The translations under genes were made by a program, and so were the position numbers. From contig CALVAU010000149.1 of the NCBI GenBank assembly GCA_944325615.1, forward strand, positions 1 through 6,638: a DNA stretch of 6,638 nt, in the 5' to 3' direction. Below the pieces are notes generated by a model. It did no database searches. It was not told the origin of the DNA and was given only the letters and a program-made list of their open reading frames with translations. Source of the stretch: Candidatus Gastranaerophilales bacterium (GTDB lineage Bacteria; Cyanobacteriota; Vampirovibrionia; Gastranaerophilales; Gastranaerophilaceae). Of this stretch, positions 1-6,505 are shown one piece after another; position 1 is the first letter of the stretch; the number at the start of each line of letters is the position of its first letter.

Positions 1-560
1 TTTCACCAGCTGAAGAAAATGCCGGATTTGTATTCGATAACAAAATTGTCGGTGGTGCTATTCCGAAAGAATACATTGAACCTGCAAGAAAAGGTATGGA
101 AGAAGCTCTTGAAGGCGGTATCTTAGCAGGATTCCCAATGATCGACGTTAAAGTTGAATTGTACGATGGATCTTACCACGAAGTTGACTCTTCAGAAATG
201 GCGTTCAAAATTGCTGGTTCTATGGCAATTAAAGAAGGTTGCCGCAAAGCAAAACCATGTATTCTTGAACCAATGATGAAAGTTGAAATCGAAGTTCCAG
301 AAGAAAATACTGGAGATATCATCGGTGATATTTCATCTCGCCGTGGTCGTGTTGAAGGTATGGAAATTATCGAAGGAACAGGAATTCAAAAAATCAATGC
401 TATCGTACCTTTGGCAGAAATGTTCGGTTATGCAACTGATATCCGTTCAAAAACTCAAGGTCGTGGTACTTTCTCAATGGAATTCAAATGCTATGAACAA
501 GTACCGGCTAACATTGAAAAAGAAATTATTGAAAAATCTGGAGTTTCTTCAAAAGATTAA
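1..560 (+). CDS. fusA: Translation elongation factor G, C-terminal part (5' end outside window)
   Basis: EF-G is the ribosomal translocase GTPase that moves tRNA and mRNA after peptide bond formation, and it also works with ribosome recycling factor. The reading frame is open from the left edge (first full codon at 3) and gives 185 residues before TAA at 558-560. The fragment covers the end of domain IV (about residues 1-88, with GGAIPKEYIEPARKG and GFPMIDVKVELYDGSYHEVDS) and all of domain V (about 89-170, with EPMMKVEIEVPEE, ISSRRGRVEGME and the conserved PLAEMFGYATDIRS plus TQGRGTFSMEF). The GTPase domain lies upstream of the window. The C-terminal tail is short and Lys/Glu-rich, as usual. 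A hairpin terminator follows 21 bases after the stop, so tuf, often the next gene in the str operon, is not immediately downstream. Identification is secure from motif order; only paralogue status (main EF-G or a second copy) is uncertain. Confidence 0.96.
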   Translation, partial: SPAEENAGFVFDNKIVGGAIPKEYIEPARKGMEEALEGGILAGFPMIDVKVELYDGSYHEVDSSEMAFKIAGSMAIKEGCRKAKPCILEPMMKVEIEVPEENTGDIIGDISSRRGRVEGMEIIEGTGIQKINAIVPLAEMFGYATDIRSKTQGRGTFSMEFKCYEQVPANIEKEIIEKSGVSSKD

Positions 561-581
561 TTTCAATAATCAAAATAAATT

Positions 582-616
582 AAAAGACCTTTTGAATTTT
601 CAAAAGGTCTTTTTTT
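582..616. terminator. Bidirectional intrinsic terminator between fusA and the convergent small ORF
   Basis: Positions 582-595 and 600-613 form a perfect 14-bp stem with the loop ATTT. The stem core is AAGACC/GGTCTT. On the plus strand the right arm runs into seven consecutive T (610-616), which terminates fusA. On the minus strand the stem runs into an A/T-rich tract with many U in the RNA, and it lies 16 bases past the stop of the minus-strand ORF ending at 632, so it probably serves both genes. Confidence 0.93.
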
Positions 617-631
617 AAAAGTAATTTAAAA

Positions 632-919
632 TTATTTATTCTGTGACAGCCATAAGTTTACAAATAAATTCTTATCTCCAAATAATTTTTCATCTTTAAA
701 GAATGTTAAATTTAATTTTTTTAGGGCTTTTTGTATCTTTTTATCTTGAGATTTATCAGCTAAGATTTCAACTTTGTCAGTGTAAAAATTTGCAGTTACT
801 TGATTTTTTTTAACAATTTTTGAAAGATTATTGTATAAATAATCATTTTTTTTGTTGCTTCCAGCGTTTGGCACGACAAATTTCCCTGTAAAAACGGGAT
901 TAATATTCGGGGTTTTCAT
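632..919 (-). CDS. Small hypothetical protein, 95 aa, lysine/asparagine-rich
   Basis: I do not recognise this protein. It is 95 residues, soluble-looking, with no signal peptide or membrane segment and no Cys pairs. The N-terminus (MKTPNINPVFTGKFVVPNAG) looks flexible. Residues about 43-75 alternate in a way that fits strand-strand-helix-strand: VTANFYTDKVEILAD, then a Lys-rich helix around KKIQKALKKL, then NLTFF. The start is supported by an AAAGGA ribosome binding site (928-933 on the complement) eight bases before the ATG. A candidate promoter lies further upstream, and a terminator follows just past the stop. This complete gene layout argues for a real, monocistronic gene rather than a chance ORF. 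It is convergent with fusA and divergent from the R3H ATPase. Function cannot be assigned from sequence alone; I infer only a small cytoplasmic protein. Confidence 0.72.
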   Translation of the reverse strand: MKTPNINPVFTGKFVVPNAGSNKKNDYLYNNLSKIVKKNQVTANFYTDKVEILADKSQDKKIQKALKKLNLTFFKDEKLFGDKNLFVNLWLSQNK

Positions 920-954
920 TCATTCTATCCTTTCATCTATTCTTAAACACTTTT

Positions 955-963
955 ATTTTATCA
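955..963 (-). promoter_or_regulatory. Candidate extended -10 promoter for the small minus-strand ORF
   Basis: On the complement the sequence reads TGATAAAAT: a 5/6 match to the -10 consensus (955-960) preceded by a TGn extension (961-963). No good -35 sits at 17 bp, which an extended -10 can tolerate. It predicts a start near 948 and a leader of about 30 bases that includes the AAAGGA site. In such AT-rich DNA, chance -10 matches are common. Confidence 0.45.
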
Positions 964-1107
964 TAAATAAATTTTCTAATAAATTTCTCAAAAAAAACAT
1001 AAAAATTTTTAAAAATATTAAACCTTGAAAACGTGTCAAATCAACACTTTTAAACCTATTAGATCCGTAAATTTTTGTAAAAAATACGACAGATGTAATA
1101 CTTAAGA

Positions 1108-1138
1108 TTGAAGAAATTTTTAGAAAAAGTGGTATAAT
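1108..1138 (+). promoter_or_regulatory. Sigma-70-type promoter of the R3H-domain ATPase gene
   Basis: A perfect TATAAT (1133-1138) is preceded by TGG (1130-1132), giving a full extended -10. A TTGAAG -35-like hexamer sits at 1108-1113 with a rather long 19-bp spacer, so the extended -10 probably does most of the work. The predicted start near 1145 leaves a leader of about 80 bases before the ATG at 1226. Confidence 0.75.
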
Positions 1139-1211
1139 ATAAATAGAAGAGAAGATAACTCCCAAAAAAATTAAATAAGCCAATAACATATTTTGTATAC
1201 CAGCAAAATAG

Positions 1212-1216
1212 AAAGG
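1212..1216 (+). promoter_or_regulatory. Ribosome binding site that decides the ATPase start
   Basis: AAAGG ends nine bases before ATG 1226. The alternative upstream start in the same frame, TTG at 1193, has no purine-rich site before it. This favours translation from 1226. Confidence 0.75.
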
Positions 1217-1225
1217 CATATAGCG

Positions 1226-2878
1226 ATGAGCAACCTACAATTTCACAACGATTTAGACCGATTGTTAGAAATTTTACCGGATCGGGTAAGAAGATTGATG
1301 ACCTATGAGCAGATGGAAGATGTCATAGAGATAGTTTTGGACATCGGAAGGACACCAGAGATTAGGCATGCAACCGGTAAAATTGAATATATCGGAAATG
1401 ATTTTGTAACAGATGAAGATATTTCATATATAACATCGCATATCCAAGAATTTACATCAGATAACCGTTCAGGAATCCCCGGAACACTCCACAGAATTAG
1501 TGCAATAAGGAATCGTCAAGGTAAAGTAATCGGACTTACTTGCAGAATTGGTAGGGTTGTTACGGGGACAATTGCTTGTATAAAAGATATTTGTATGATG
1601 AATAAAAGCATTCTTTTCTTAGGTCGTCCAGGGGTCGGAAAAACTACCAAGTTAAGAGAAATTTCACGACTTGTTGCTGACGAATTGGGAAAAAGAGTTG
1701 TTGTTGTTGATACATCAAATGAAATTGCAGGCGATGGTGATACCGCGCATCCTGCGATAGGTCATGCAAGACGTATGCAGGTAAGACAGCCTGAGTTTCA
1801 AAAGGATATAATGATTGAGGCGGTTGAAAATCACACACCGGAAGTTATCGTAGTCGATGAAATTGGTACTGAAGCAGAAGCACAAGCTGCCCGTACAATT
1901 GCAGAACGTGGTGTTATGTTGATTGCAACCGCTCACGGTAATTCTTTAGAAAGTTTGATTAAAAACCCGACTCTATCAGATTTAGTTGGTGGAATTCAAT
2001 CTGTAACGTTAGGGGATGATGAAGCAAGAAGACGAGCTTCTCAAAAAACAGTTTTGGAAAGAGAAAAACAGCCGACTTTTGATATCGTAATAGAAATTTT
2101 GGATAGAAATACTCTTGCAGTTTATAAAGATACTGCAGAAGCTGTCGATTATATTCTTAGAGGCTGGCCAATTAGACCTGAAATTCGTAAAGTTGATAAA
2201 GTATATGATGCAGCTGAACAAAAAACAACACAAGAGACAGAGTTGCCTAAAAAAGAACATGATTCAATAAATGAATTAAAAGAAAATCTTGATAAATTTG
2301 AGCATAAAACTCATCAAGAACCTTCTGACAGTTTAAAGTTTAGTTTTTCAAGACAAAAATATGTAGATGAAGTAAAAAAAATCAAAAAAATATATTTGTA
2401 TGCAGTTTCAAGAACTATTGTTGAAAAAGTAATAGAAAGACTTGACTTAAATGCCGAAATTACAAGGAACTTGGATGATGCAGATATTGTGATTGCTCAC
2501 AAAAATTTTGCAAAAGGCGGAGCAAGAATTTTGAGTACTGCAAATGATTACAGGTTACAAGTTTTTTATATAAAAACTAATTCAATGGCTCAAATACAAA
2601 AAGTTTTGAAAGAGGCGCTGGATATAACAGAAACATCTGAAACTTTATTCGGATATTATGATGATGCAGAAAGAGCCTTGGATGAAGCAAAAGCTGCGAT
2701 TAATAAAATTTTAGCAGGAGCAGCTCATGTAGAATTAGCTCCGCAAAATCAGCATATAAGAAAATTGCAACATGAATTAGTCGAACAGCACAATTTAGAA
2801 AGTAAATCTGTTGGAGAAGGTGCTGAAAGACATTTAAGAATTATTGGCGGAACCGATTATAATGAGAAAATCGGCTAA
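1226..2878 (+). CDS. SpoIIIAA/Ycf45-like P-loop ATPase with C-terminal R3H domain
   Basis: A 550-residue protein when started at ATG 1226, chosen for its ribosome binding site over TTG 1193. An N-terminal region (about 1-120) leads into a RecA/secretion-ATPase-like core: Walker A GRPGVGKT at about 133-140, VVDTSNEIAGDG at about 160-171, Walker B VIVVDEIG at about 207-214 and a sensor-like LIATAHGNS at about 232-240. This core resembles the sporulation ATPase SpoIIIAA and the algal plastid/cyanobacterial Ycf45 family. A charged, probably disordered linker (about 325-380) follows, then a folded region (about 384-468) I cannot name, and an R3H-type segment at about 511-540 (RKLQHELVEQHNL, then RHLRI), a single-stranded nucleic-acid-binding fold. 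It is expected to be a cytoplasmic ATPase acting on or near nucleic acid; the substrate is unknown. The composite architecture points to Cyanobacteriota. It has its own promoter, and no terminator separates it from the glutaredoxin gene 67 bases downstream. Confidence 0.9.
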   Translation: MSNLQFHNDLDRLLEILPDRVRRLMTYEQMEDVIEIVLDIGRTPEIRHATGKIEYIGNDFVTDEDISYITSHIQEFTSDNRSGIPGTLHRISAIRNRQGKVIGLTCRIGRVVTGTIACIKDICMMNKSILFLGRPGVGKTTKLREISRLVADELGKRVVVVDTSNEIAGDGDTAHPAIGHARRMQVRQPEFQKDIMIEAVENHTPEVIVVDEIGTEAEAQAARTIAERGVMLIATAHGNSLESLIKNPTLSDLVGGIQSVTLGDDEARRRASQKTVLEREKQPTFDIVIEILDRNTLAVYKDTAEAVDYILRGWPIRPEIRKVDKVYDAAEQKTTQETELPKKEHDSINELKENLDKFEHKTHQEPSDSLKFSFSRQKYVDEVKKIKKIYLYAVSRTIVEKVIERLDLNAEITRNLDDADIVIAHKNFAKGGARILSTANDYRLQVFYIKTNSMAQIQKVLKEALDITETSETLFGYYDDAERALDEAKAAINKILAGAAHVELAPQNQHIRKLQHELVEQHNLESKSVGEGAERHLRIIGGTDYNEKIG

Positions 2879-2893
2879 AATTTCAAATAAAAT

Positions 2894-2922
2894 TTGCAAA
2901 AAAAATAAAAAACCTCTATAAT
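2894..2922 (+). promoter_or_regulatory. Sigma-70 promoter of the glutaredoxin gene
   Basis: TTGCAA (2894-2899, 4/6) and a perfect TATAAT (2917-2922) are separated by exactly 17 bp. The predicted start near 2929 gives a short leader of about 17 bases that contains the GGAGG site. An 8-bp palindrome TTTGCAAA (2893-2900) overlaps the -35. Confidence 0.8.
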
Positions 2923-2943
2923 AAAGAAAAATTCTGGAGGTTT
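2910..2943 (+). repeat. Inverted repeat AAACCTC/GAGGTTT around the glutaredoxin promoter and ribosome binding site
   Basis: The 7-base arms at 2910-2916 and 2937-2943 are perfectly complementary and separated by 20 bases. The right arm contains most of the GGAGG ribosome binding site. The left arm lies upstream of the -10, so only transcripts reading in from the ATPase gene would contain both arms. Confidence 0.7.
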
Positions 2944-2945
2944 AT

Positions 2946-3206
2946 ATGAATAAAATTGAAGTTTTCACATCATCCACATGTCCTTATTGTACGAAAGCAA
3001 AAAAACTTTTACAAATGCTCAATCTTGAATATATTGAACATAATGTTGATGATGATTTTGATGGAATGTGTGAGGAGCTATCAACTACTTATGGAAAACA
3101 AATTCAAACTGTTCCGCAGATAATAATTAATGGTCATTATGTTGGAGGCTATACTGATTTAGAAACTATTCATAAGAACGGAAAATTGAAAGAATTATTA
3201 AAATAA
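2946..3206 (+). CDS. grxC: Glutaredoxin, GrxC type (dithiol CPYC)
   Basis: This 86-residue protein has the full length of a bacterial class I glutaredoxin. It is a cytoplasmic thiol-disulfide oxidoreductase that reduces protein disulfides or glutathionylated proteins, usually with glutathione. It shows the first strand (KIEVFTSS), the active site CPYC at residues 12-15, the cis-proline motif TVPQI at 55-59 and GGYTDL at 67-72, the family's glutathione-binding loop. Both active-site cysteines are present, so dithiol chemistry is expected; a further Cys is at about 42. The start is fixed by GGAGG (2936-2940) five bases before ATG. The gene has its own promoter and ends in a terminator, so it can be monocistronic, although read-through from the ATPase gene is possible. 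GrxC is a family-level call: a NrdH-like or other electron donor role is less likely given the TVP...GGYTDL pattern. Whether the organism makes glutathione cannot be seen here. Confidence 0.93.
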   Translation: MNKIEVFTSSTCPYCTKAKKLLQMLNLEYIEHNVDDDFDGMCEELSTTYGKQIQTVPQIIINGHYVGGYTDLETIHKNGKLKELLK

Positions 3207-3236
3207 AAAAAGCGACTCTTTTAGAGTCGCTTTTTT
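3206..3236. terminator. Bidirectional intrinsic terminator between glutaredoxin and ppdK
   Basis: GCGACTCT (3212-3219) and AGAGTCGC (3223-3230) form a perfect 8-bp GC-containing stem with a TTT loop. It is extended by six A-T pairs from flanking A (3206-3211) and T (3231-3236) runs. Both strands therefore have a hairpin followed by a U tract. It begins at the end of the glutaredoxin stop codon and lies 20 bases past the ppdK stop, serving both convergent genes. Confidence 0.95.
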
Positions 3237-3255
3237 ATTTCGTTATTTTCCGCTT

Positions 3256-5901
3256 TTATTTGTTTTCAACAACAGCTTGAGCAGCTGCAAGTCTTGCTTG
3301 CGGAATTCTGAATGGTGAACAAGATACATAATCAAGTCCTATTTTGTGACAGAACTTAACTGAATCTGGGTCGCCGCCGTGTTCACCACAAACACCGCCT
3401 AAAAGATGCGGATTAACAGGTTTTCCTTTAGCCATTGACATAGCAACTAACTGACCAACACCTTTTTTGTCGATAGTTTCAAATGGGTTAGCCGGTAAGA
3501 TTTTTTGTTCTACATAGCGTTTTAGGAATTTACCTTCAGCATCATCACGAGAATATCCGAATGTCATTTGAGTTAAGTCATTTGTACCAAATGAGAAGAA
3601 TTCAGCGTATTCAGCGATTTCATCAGCTGTTAATGCTGCACGAGGAATTTCAATCATTGTACCGAATTTGTAATCAACTTTGATACCTTTTTCATTCATT
3701 ACATCATCAGCAACTCGTACTAAAATTTCTTTAGCAACTTTTAATTCATTAACATGTCCGATCAATGGGATCATAACCCAAGGTTTAACGTTAACGCCTT
3801 CTTTTTTCAAATCACAAGCTGCTTCAAAAATTGCTCTTACTTGCATTTCGTTAATTTCAGGGTAAGTTAATCCCAAACGGCATCCGCGAAGTCCCATCAT
3901 CGGGTTAGATTCAGAAAGTCCTTCTACGATGTGAAGAAGTTCTTCTTTTTCTTTGTAATCTTTGCCTAAAGCTTTTAAAGTTGCAACTTCAGCGATTAAA
4001 TCTTCTTTGTTAGGTAAGAATTCGTGAAGTGGTGGATCTAAAAGTCTTATTGTCATTGGCTTTTCGCCCAATGCTTTAAACATTGCATAGAAGTCTGAAT
4101 ATTGCATTGGAAGAAGTTTTTCTAAAGCTTCTTTTCTTGCTTCAGGTGTACCAGCAATAATCATTTTTTGAACCCAAGGTAATCTGTCAGGATCCATGAA
4201 CATATGCTCTGTTCTGCAAAGACCAACACCTTCAGCTCCGAATTTTAGAGCATTTTCGATGTCTTTTGGAGTATCAGCGTTTGCTTCAACTTTCATCTCT
4301 TTAATTTCATCAACCCAAGAGAAGAATTTATTCCAGTTGTCATCAATTTTTGCTTCTACAAGTTTAACAGCTCCAGCCATAACGATACCTTTGCCGCCAT
4401 CAAGAGAGATGATATCATCTTTTTTATAAACAGTACCGTCGCAACCTGTTAATGTTCCGTTGTTAAGGTCGATTTTCAAATCTTCGCAACCTGAAACGCA
4501 AGGTTTTCCCATACCTTTAGCAACAACTGCTGCGTGAGAAGTTGCACCGCCTCTTAGTGTAAGAACACCTTGAGCAACTGCCATACCGTGAATATCGTCT
4601 GGACAAGTTTCTACACGTACCAAGATAACTTTTTCACCAGCTGCGCCACGTTCTGCTGCTTCTTCAGTATCGAATACGATTTTACCAACAGCTGCACCAG
4701 GAGATGCGTTTACACCTTGTGCAATTTTATGAGCTTCTTTCATTGCTTTTTCATCGAAGCAAGGAAGAAGAATTTGGTTTACTGAATATGGATCTACAAG
4801 TTGGATTGCTCTTTCTTTTGTAATTATGCCTTCTTCAAACATTTCAACGGCAATTCTTACAGCAGCAGCTGCAGTTCTTTTACCGTTACGAGTTTGTAAG
4901 ATCCACAATTTACCTTTTTCAATTGTGAATTCCATATCTTGTACATCTTTATATCCGTTTTCAAGTTTTTTAGCGATGTCAACGTATTGTTTGTATAATT
5001 CAGGCATTTCAACTGACAATTCAGAAATGTCTTTAGGTGTTCTGATACCAGCTACAACGTCTTCACCTTGAGCGTTAGTCAAATATTCACCATAGAATTT
5101 GTTTTCACCTGTTGCAGGGTTTCTAGTGAATGATACACCTGTTGCACAGTCATCACCCATATTTCCGAATACCATTGTCTGAACGTTTACGGCAGTTCCG
5201 AAATTGTGATCAATTTTGTTCATATTTCTGTAAGCAACTGCACGAGGAATATTCCAAGAACGGAATACAGCTTCAATAGCTTCTTGAAGTTGAATATAAG
5301 GATCTTGTGGAAATTCTTTGCCTGTTACTTCTTTGATTATATTTTTATATACAGGTATTAATGATTTCCAGCCGTCAGCAGAAACTTTTGTATCTTCTTT
5401 AACGCCTTCACGTTCTTTAACTTTTTCTACTTCAGACTCAAAATATTTTTGTCTGTCCATATCCCAAGCTACAGAACCGAACATTGTCAAAAATCTGCGG
5501 TAGCTGTCATAGCAAAATCTTGGGTTATTAGTCAATTTAATCATTGCTTCAACAGTTTCGTCGTTCATACCCAAGTTGAGGATTGTCTCCATCATACCAG
5601 GCATTGAAAGTCTTGCGCCTGAACGTACAGAAACTAACAATGGGTTTGTTTTGTCGCCGAATTTTTTACCGGTTTGGTTTTCAACATCTTTCAATGCTGC
5701 TTTAACTTCATCCATCAAACCTTCAGGCATTTTATTGCCGTGGTTAATGTAATCCATACAAGTCTCAGTTGTAATTGTTAATCCTGGAGGTACAGGAAGT
5801 CCCAAATTTGTCATTTCTGCCAAATTCGCACCTTTGCCGCCCAGTAAGTTGCGCATATCCGCATTACCTTCTCTGAAAAGCCATACGCGTTTTTCGCTCA
5901 T
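3256..5901 (-). CDS. ppdK: Pyruvate, phosphate dikinase
   Basis: PPDK interconverts pyruvate + ATP + Pi and phosphoenolpyruvate + AMP + PPi in the cytoplasm, and can act in glycolysis (making ATP from PEP with PPi) or in PEP synthesis. The 881 residues match the usual length of about 875. The N-terminal ATP-grasp nucleotide-binding domain (about 1-340) shows GGKGANLAEM, SVRSGARLSMPGMM and LQTRNGKRT. The central phosphohistidine domain has GGATSHAAVVAKGMGKPCV with the swivelling His at about 456 and the preceding Thr 454 used for regulation in plants. The C-terminal PEP/pyruvate TIM barrel (about 530-881) has GLCRTEHMF (Arg 563), RLLDPPLHEF, EIPRAAL, FGTNDLTQMT and GGVCGEHGGDP with catalytic Cys 838. 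All key residues are present. The start is supported by AAGGAG (5912-5917) ten bases before ATG. It lies 73 bases downstream of rsmD on the same strand and may be partly co-transcribed with it. No PPDK regulatory protein is in the window. Confidence 0.98.
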   Translation of the reverse strand: MSEKRVWLFREGNADMRNLLGGKGANLAEMTNLGLPVPPGLTITTETCMDYINHGNKMPEGLMDEVKAALKDVENQTGKKFGDKTNPLLVSVRSGARLSMPGMMETILNLGMNDETVEAMIKLTNNPRFCYDSYRRFLTMFGSVAWDMDRQKYFESEVEKVKEREGVKEDTKVSADGWKSLIPVYKNIIKEVTGKEFPQDPYIQLQEAIEAVFRSWNIPRAVAYRNMNKIDHNFGTAVNVQTMVFGNMGDDCATGVSFTRNPATGENKFYGEYLTNAQGEDVVAGIRTPKDISELSVEMPELYKQYVDIAKKLENGYKDVQDMEFTIEKGKLWILQTRNGKRTAAAAVRIAVEMFEEGIITKERAIQLVDPYSVNQILLPCFDEKAMKEAHKIAQGVNASPGAAVGKIVFDTEEAAERGAAGEKVILVRVETCPDDIHGMAVAQGVLTLRGGATSHAAVVAKGMGKPCVSGCEDLKIDLNNGTLTGCDGTVYKKDDIISLDGGKGIVMAGAVKLVEAKIDDNWNKFFSWVDEIKEMKVEANADTPKDIENALKFGAEGVGLCRTEHMFMDPDRLPWVQKMIIAGTPEARKEALEKLLPMQYSDFYAMFKALGEKPMTIRLLDPPLHEFLPNKEDLIAEVATLKALGKDYKEKEELLHIVEGLSESNPMMGLRGCRLGLTYPEINEMQVRAIFEAACDLKKEGVNVKPWVMIPLIGHVNELKVAKEILVRVADDVMNEKGIKVDYKFGTMIEIPRAALTADEIAEYAEFFSFGTNDLTQMTFGYSRDDAEGKFLKRYVEQKILPANPFETIDKKGVGQLVAMSMAKGKPVNPHLLGGVCGEHGGDPDSVKFCHKIGLDYVSCSPFRIPQARLAAAQAVVENK

Positions 5902-5925
5902 AATTTTCTTTCTCCTTAATGTTTA

Positions 5926-5954
5926 GGTATAATTATTAAAACAAATTTTCTCCA
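5926..5954 (-). promoter_or_regulatory. Candidate weak sigma-70 promoter for ppdK
   Basis: On the complement TGGAGA (5949-5954) and TATACC (5926-5931), each a 4/6 match, are spaced by 17 bp. The predicted start near 5919 gives a leader of about 18 bases that holds AAGGAG close to its 5' end. Weak hexamers suggest an activator, or reliance on transcription from rsmD. Confidence 0.38.
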
Positions 5955-5959
5955 TCGTA

Positions 5960-5971
5960 TCATGAACATGA
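5960..5971. promoter_or_regulatory. Operator-like dyad TCATG-AA-CATGA upstream of ppdK
   Basis: A 12-bp inverted repeat with 5-bp perfect arms lies between the rsmD stop and the ppdK start, five bases upstream of the candidate -35. Its centre is about 46 bases upstream of the predicted ppdK start, a usual place for an activator. It could also be chance. Confidence 0.35.
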
Positions 5972-5974
5972 GGT

Positions 5975-6499
5975 TTAATGTAGTTGTACTTTTAAAAATG
6001 TAACATATTTTTCACCATATTTTTTTTGTTTTAAAATCTCATAATTTTTGAATTCAATATCTGTTACATGTTCAAGTATTACAATATTTTTAGCAAGTCC
6101 GAATACTGCTTCAAGACTTGCTTCATATATACCTGAAAAGTATGGCGGATCTATGTAAATTACGTCAAATTTTTCACTTGTTTTTTGAGAAAGTTTCAGG
6201 GCATCACCAATTTTTAGTTCAGGATGGAGTGGAAATTTTTTGAAATTAGTTTTAATAATTTGGGCTGCTTTTGAGTGCTTTTCAAATGCGACAGCTTTAG
6301 AAAAGCCTCTTGAAAGAGCTTCCAGTCCCATAATCCCAGATCCTGCGTACATATCAAGGAAAGATTTGTCTTCAAAATCAATCATAGCTTGCAGAGTGTT
6401 AAAAACACTCATTCTAACTTTTGATAGTGTCGGACGAGTGATTTTTTCATCCGGTGCCATGATTTTTTGACCTTTAAAAATTCCTGCTGTTATATTCAT
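5975..6499 (-). CDS. rsmD: 16S rRNA (guanine(966)-N(2))-methyltransferase RsmD
   Basis: RsmD uses S-adenosylmethionine to methylate N2 of G966 in helix 31 of 16S rRNA, at the ribosomal P site, late in 30S assembly. The 174 residues match the family length. The N-terminus MNITAGIFKGQKI corresponds to the conserved start (I-x-G-x-x-K/R-G), followed by TRPTLSKVRMSVFN at about 21-34. The SAM-binding loop is LDMYAGSGIMGLEALSRG at about 48-65, and the catalytic DPPY motif is at 117-120 (YIDPPYFSG). The C-terminal YGEKYVTFLK ends the Rossmann-like fold. Because the family motif begins at the first residues, ATG 6499 is the likely true start, yet no purine-rich ribosome binding site precedes it and the best promoter places the transcript start at or next to the ATG. 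It is the first gene of a possible rsmD-ppdK unit and is divergent from the gene starting at 6613. Confidence 0.95.
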   Translation of the reverse strand: MNITAGIFKGQKIMAPDEKITRPTLSKVRMSVFNTLQAMIDFEDKSFLDMYAGSGIMGLEALSRGFSKAVAFEKHSKAAQIIKTNFKKFPLHPELKIGDALKLSQKTSEKFDVIYIDPPYFSGIYEASLEAVFGLAKNIVILEHVTDIEFKNYEILKQKKYGEKYVTFLKVQLH

Positions 6500-6505
6500 A
6501 CGGGT

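Larger units (their letters stand above)
920..1225. other. AT-rich divergent intergenic spacer with promoters for both flanking genes
   Basis: This 306-base spacer separates the minus-strand small ORF from the plus-strand ATPase. I find one promoter candidate per direction: minus-strand TAAAAT at 955-960 and plus-strand TATAAT at 1133-1138. The middle (about 965-1120) is very A/T-rich with homopolymer runs. It holds one weak imperfect hairpin (1029-1051) and no convincing RNA gene. A hydrophobic 88-codon minus-strand ORF spans 953-1219 but looks like a chance ORF: it lacks a ribosome binding site, covers the ATPase promoter and its start lies in the ATPase ribosome-binding region. Confidence 0.7.

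Noticed and set aside
283..618. 111-codon plus-strand ORF overlapping fusA.
   Set aside because: It is a frame shadow of fusA and runs into the terminator; its composition is Lys/Leu/Ser-rich and its frame does not match any family.
1029..1051. Imperfect hairpin with GTGT/ACAC core and flanking A/T pairs, followed by a few T.
   Set aside because: Only four G/C-containing core pairs plus one mismatch; there is no gene end nearby for it to terminate and such pairings are common in AT-rich spacers.
953..1219. Minus-strand 88-codon hydrophobic ORF in the divergent spacer, looking like a small membrane protein.
   Set aside because: It has no ribosome binding site, covers the ATPase promoter, starts inside the ATPase ribosome-binding region and would itself span the promoter of the next minus-strand gene. 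Its Phe/Ile/Leu richness is what AT-rich non-coding DNA gives by chance.
1193..1225. TTG at 1193 as an upstream start adding 11 residues to the ATPase.
   Set aside because: There is no ribosome binding site before it, while ATG 1226 has AAAGG at nine bases. It stays possible but is less likely.
1644..2260. Three minus-strand ORFs (64-83 codons) inside the ATPase gene.
   Set aside because: These are antisense shadows of a well-supported coding sequence, Cys/Phe/Ser-rich and without start signals.
3680..5503. Several plus-strand ORFs of 61-81 codons antisense to ppdK.
   Set aside because: They are shadows of the intact ppdK frame, have no ribosome binding sites and show Ser/Thr/Phe-rich composition typical of antisense reading.
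6240..6470. Plus-strand 76-codon ORF antisense to rsmD.
   Set aside because: The rsmD frame has all family motifs across this region, so the opposite ORF is a shadow.
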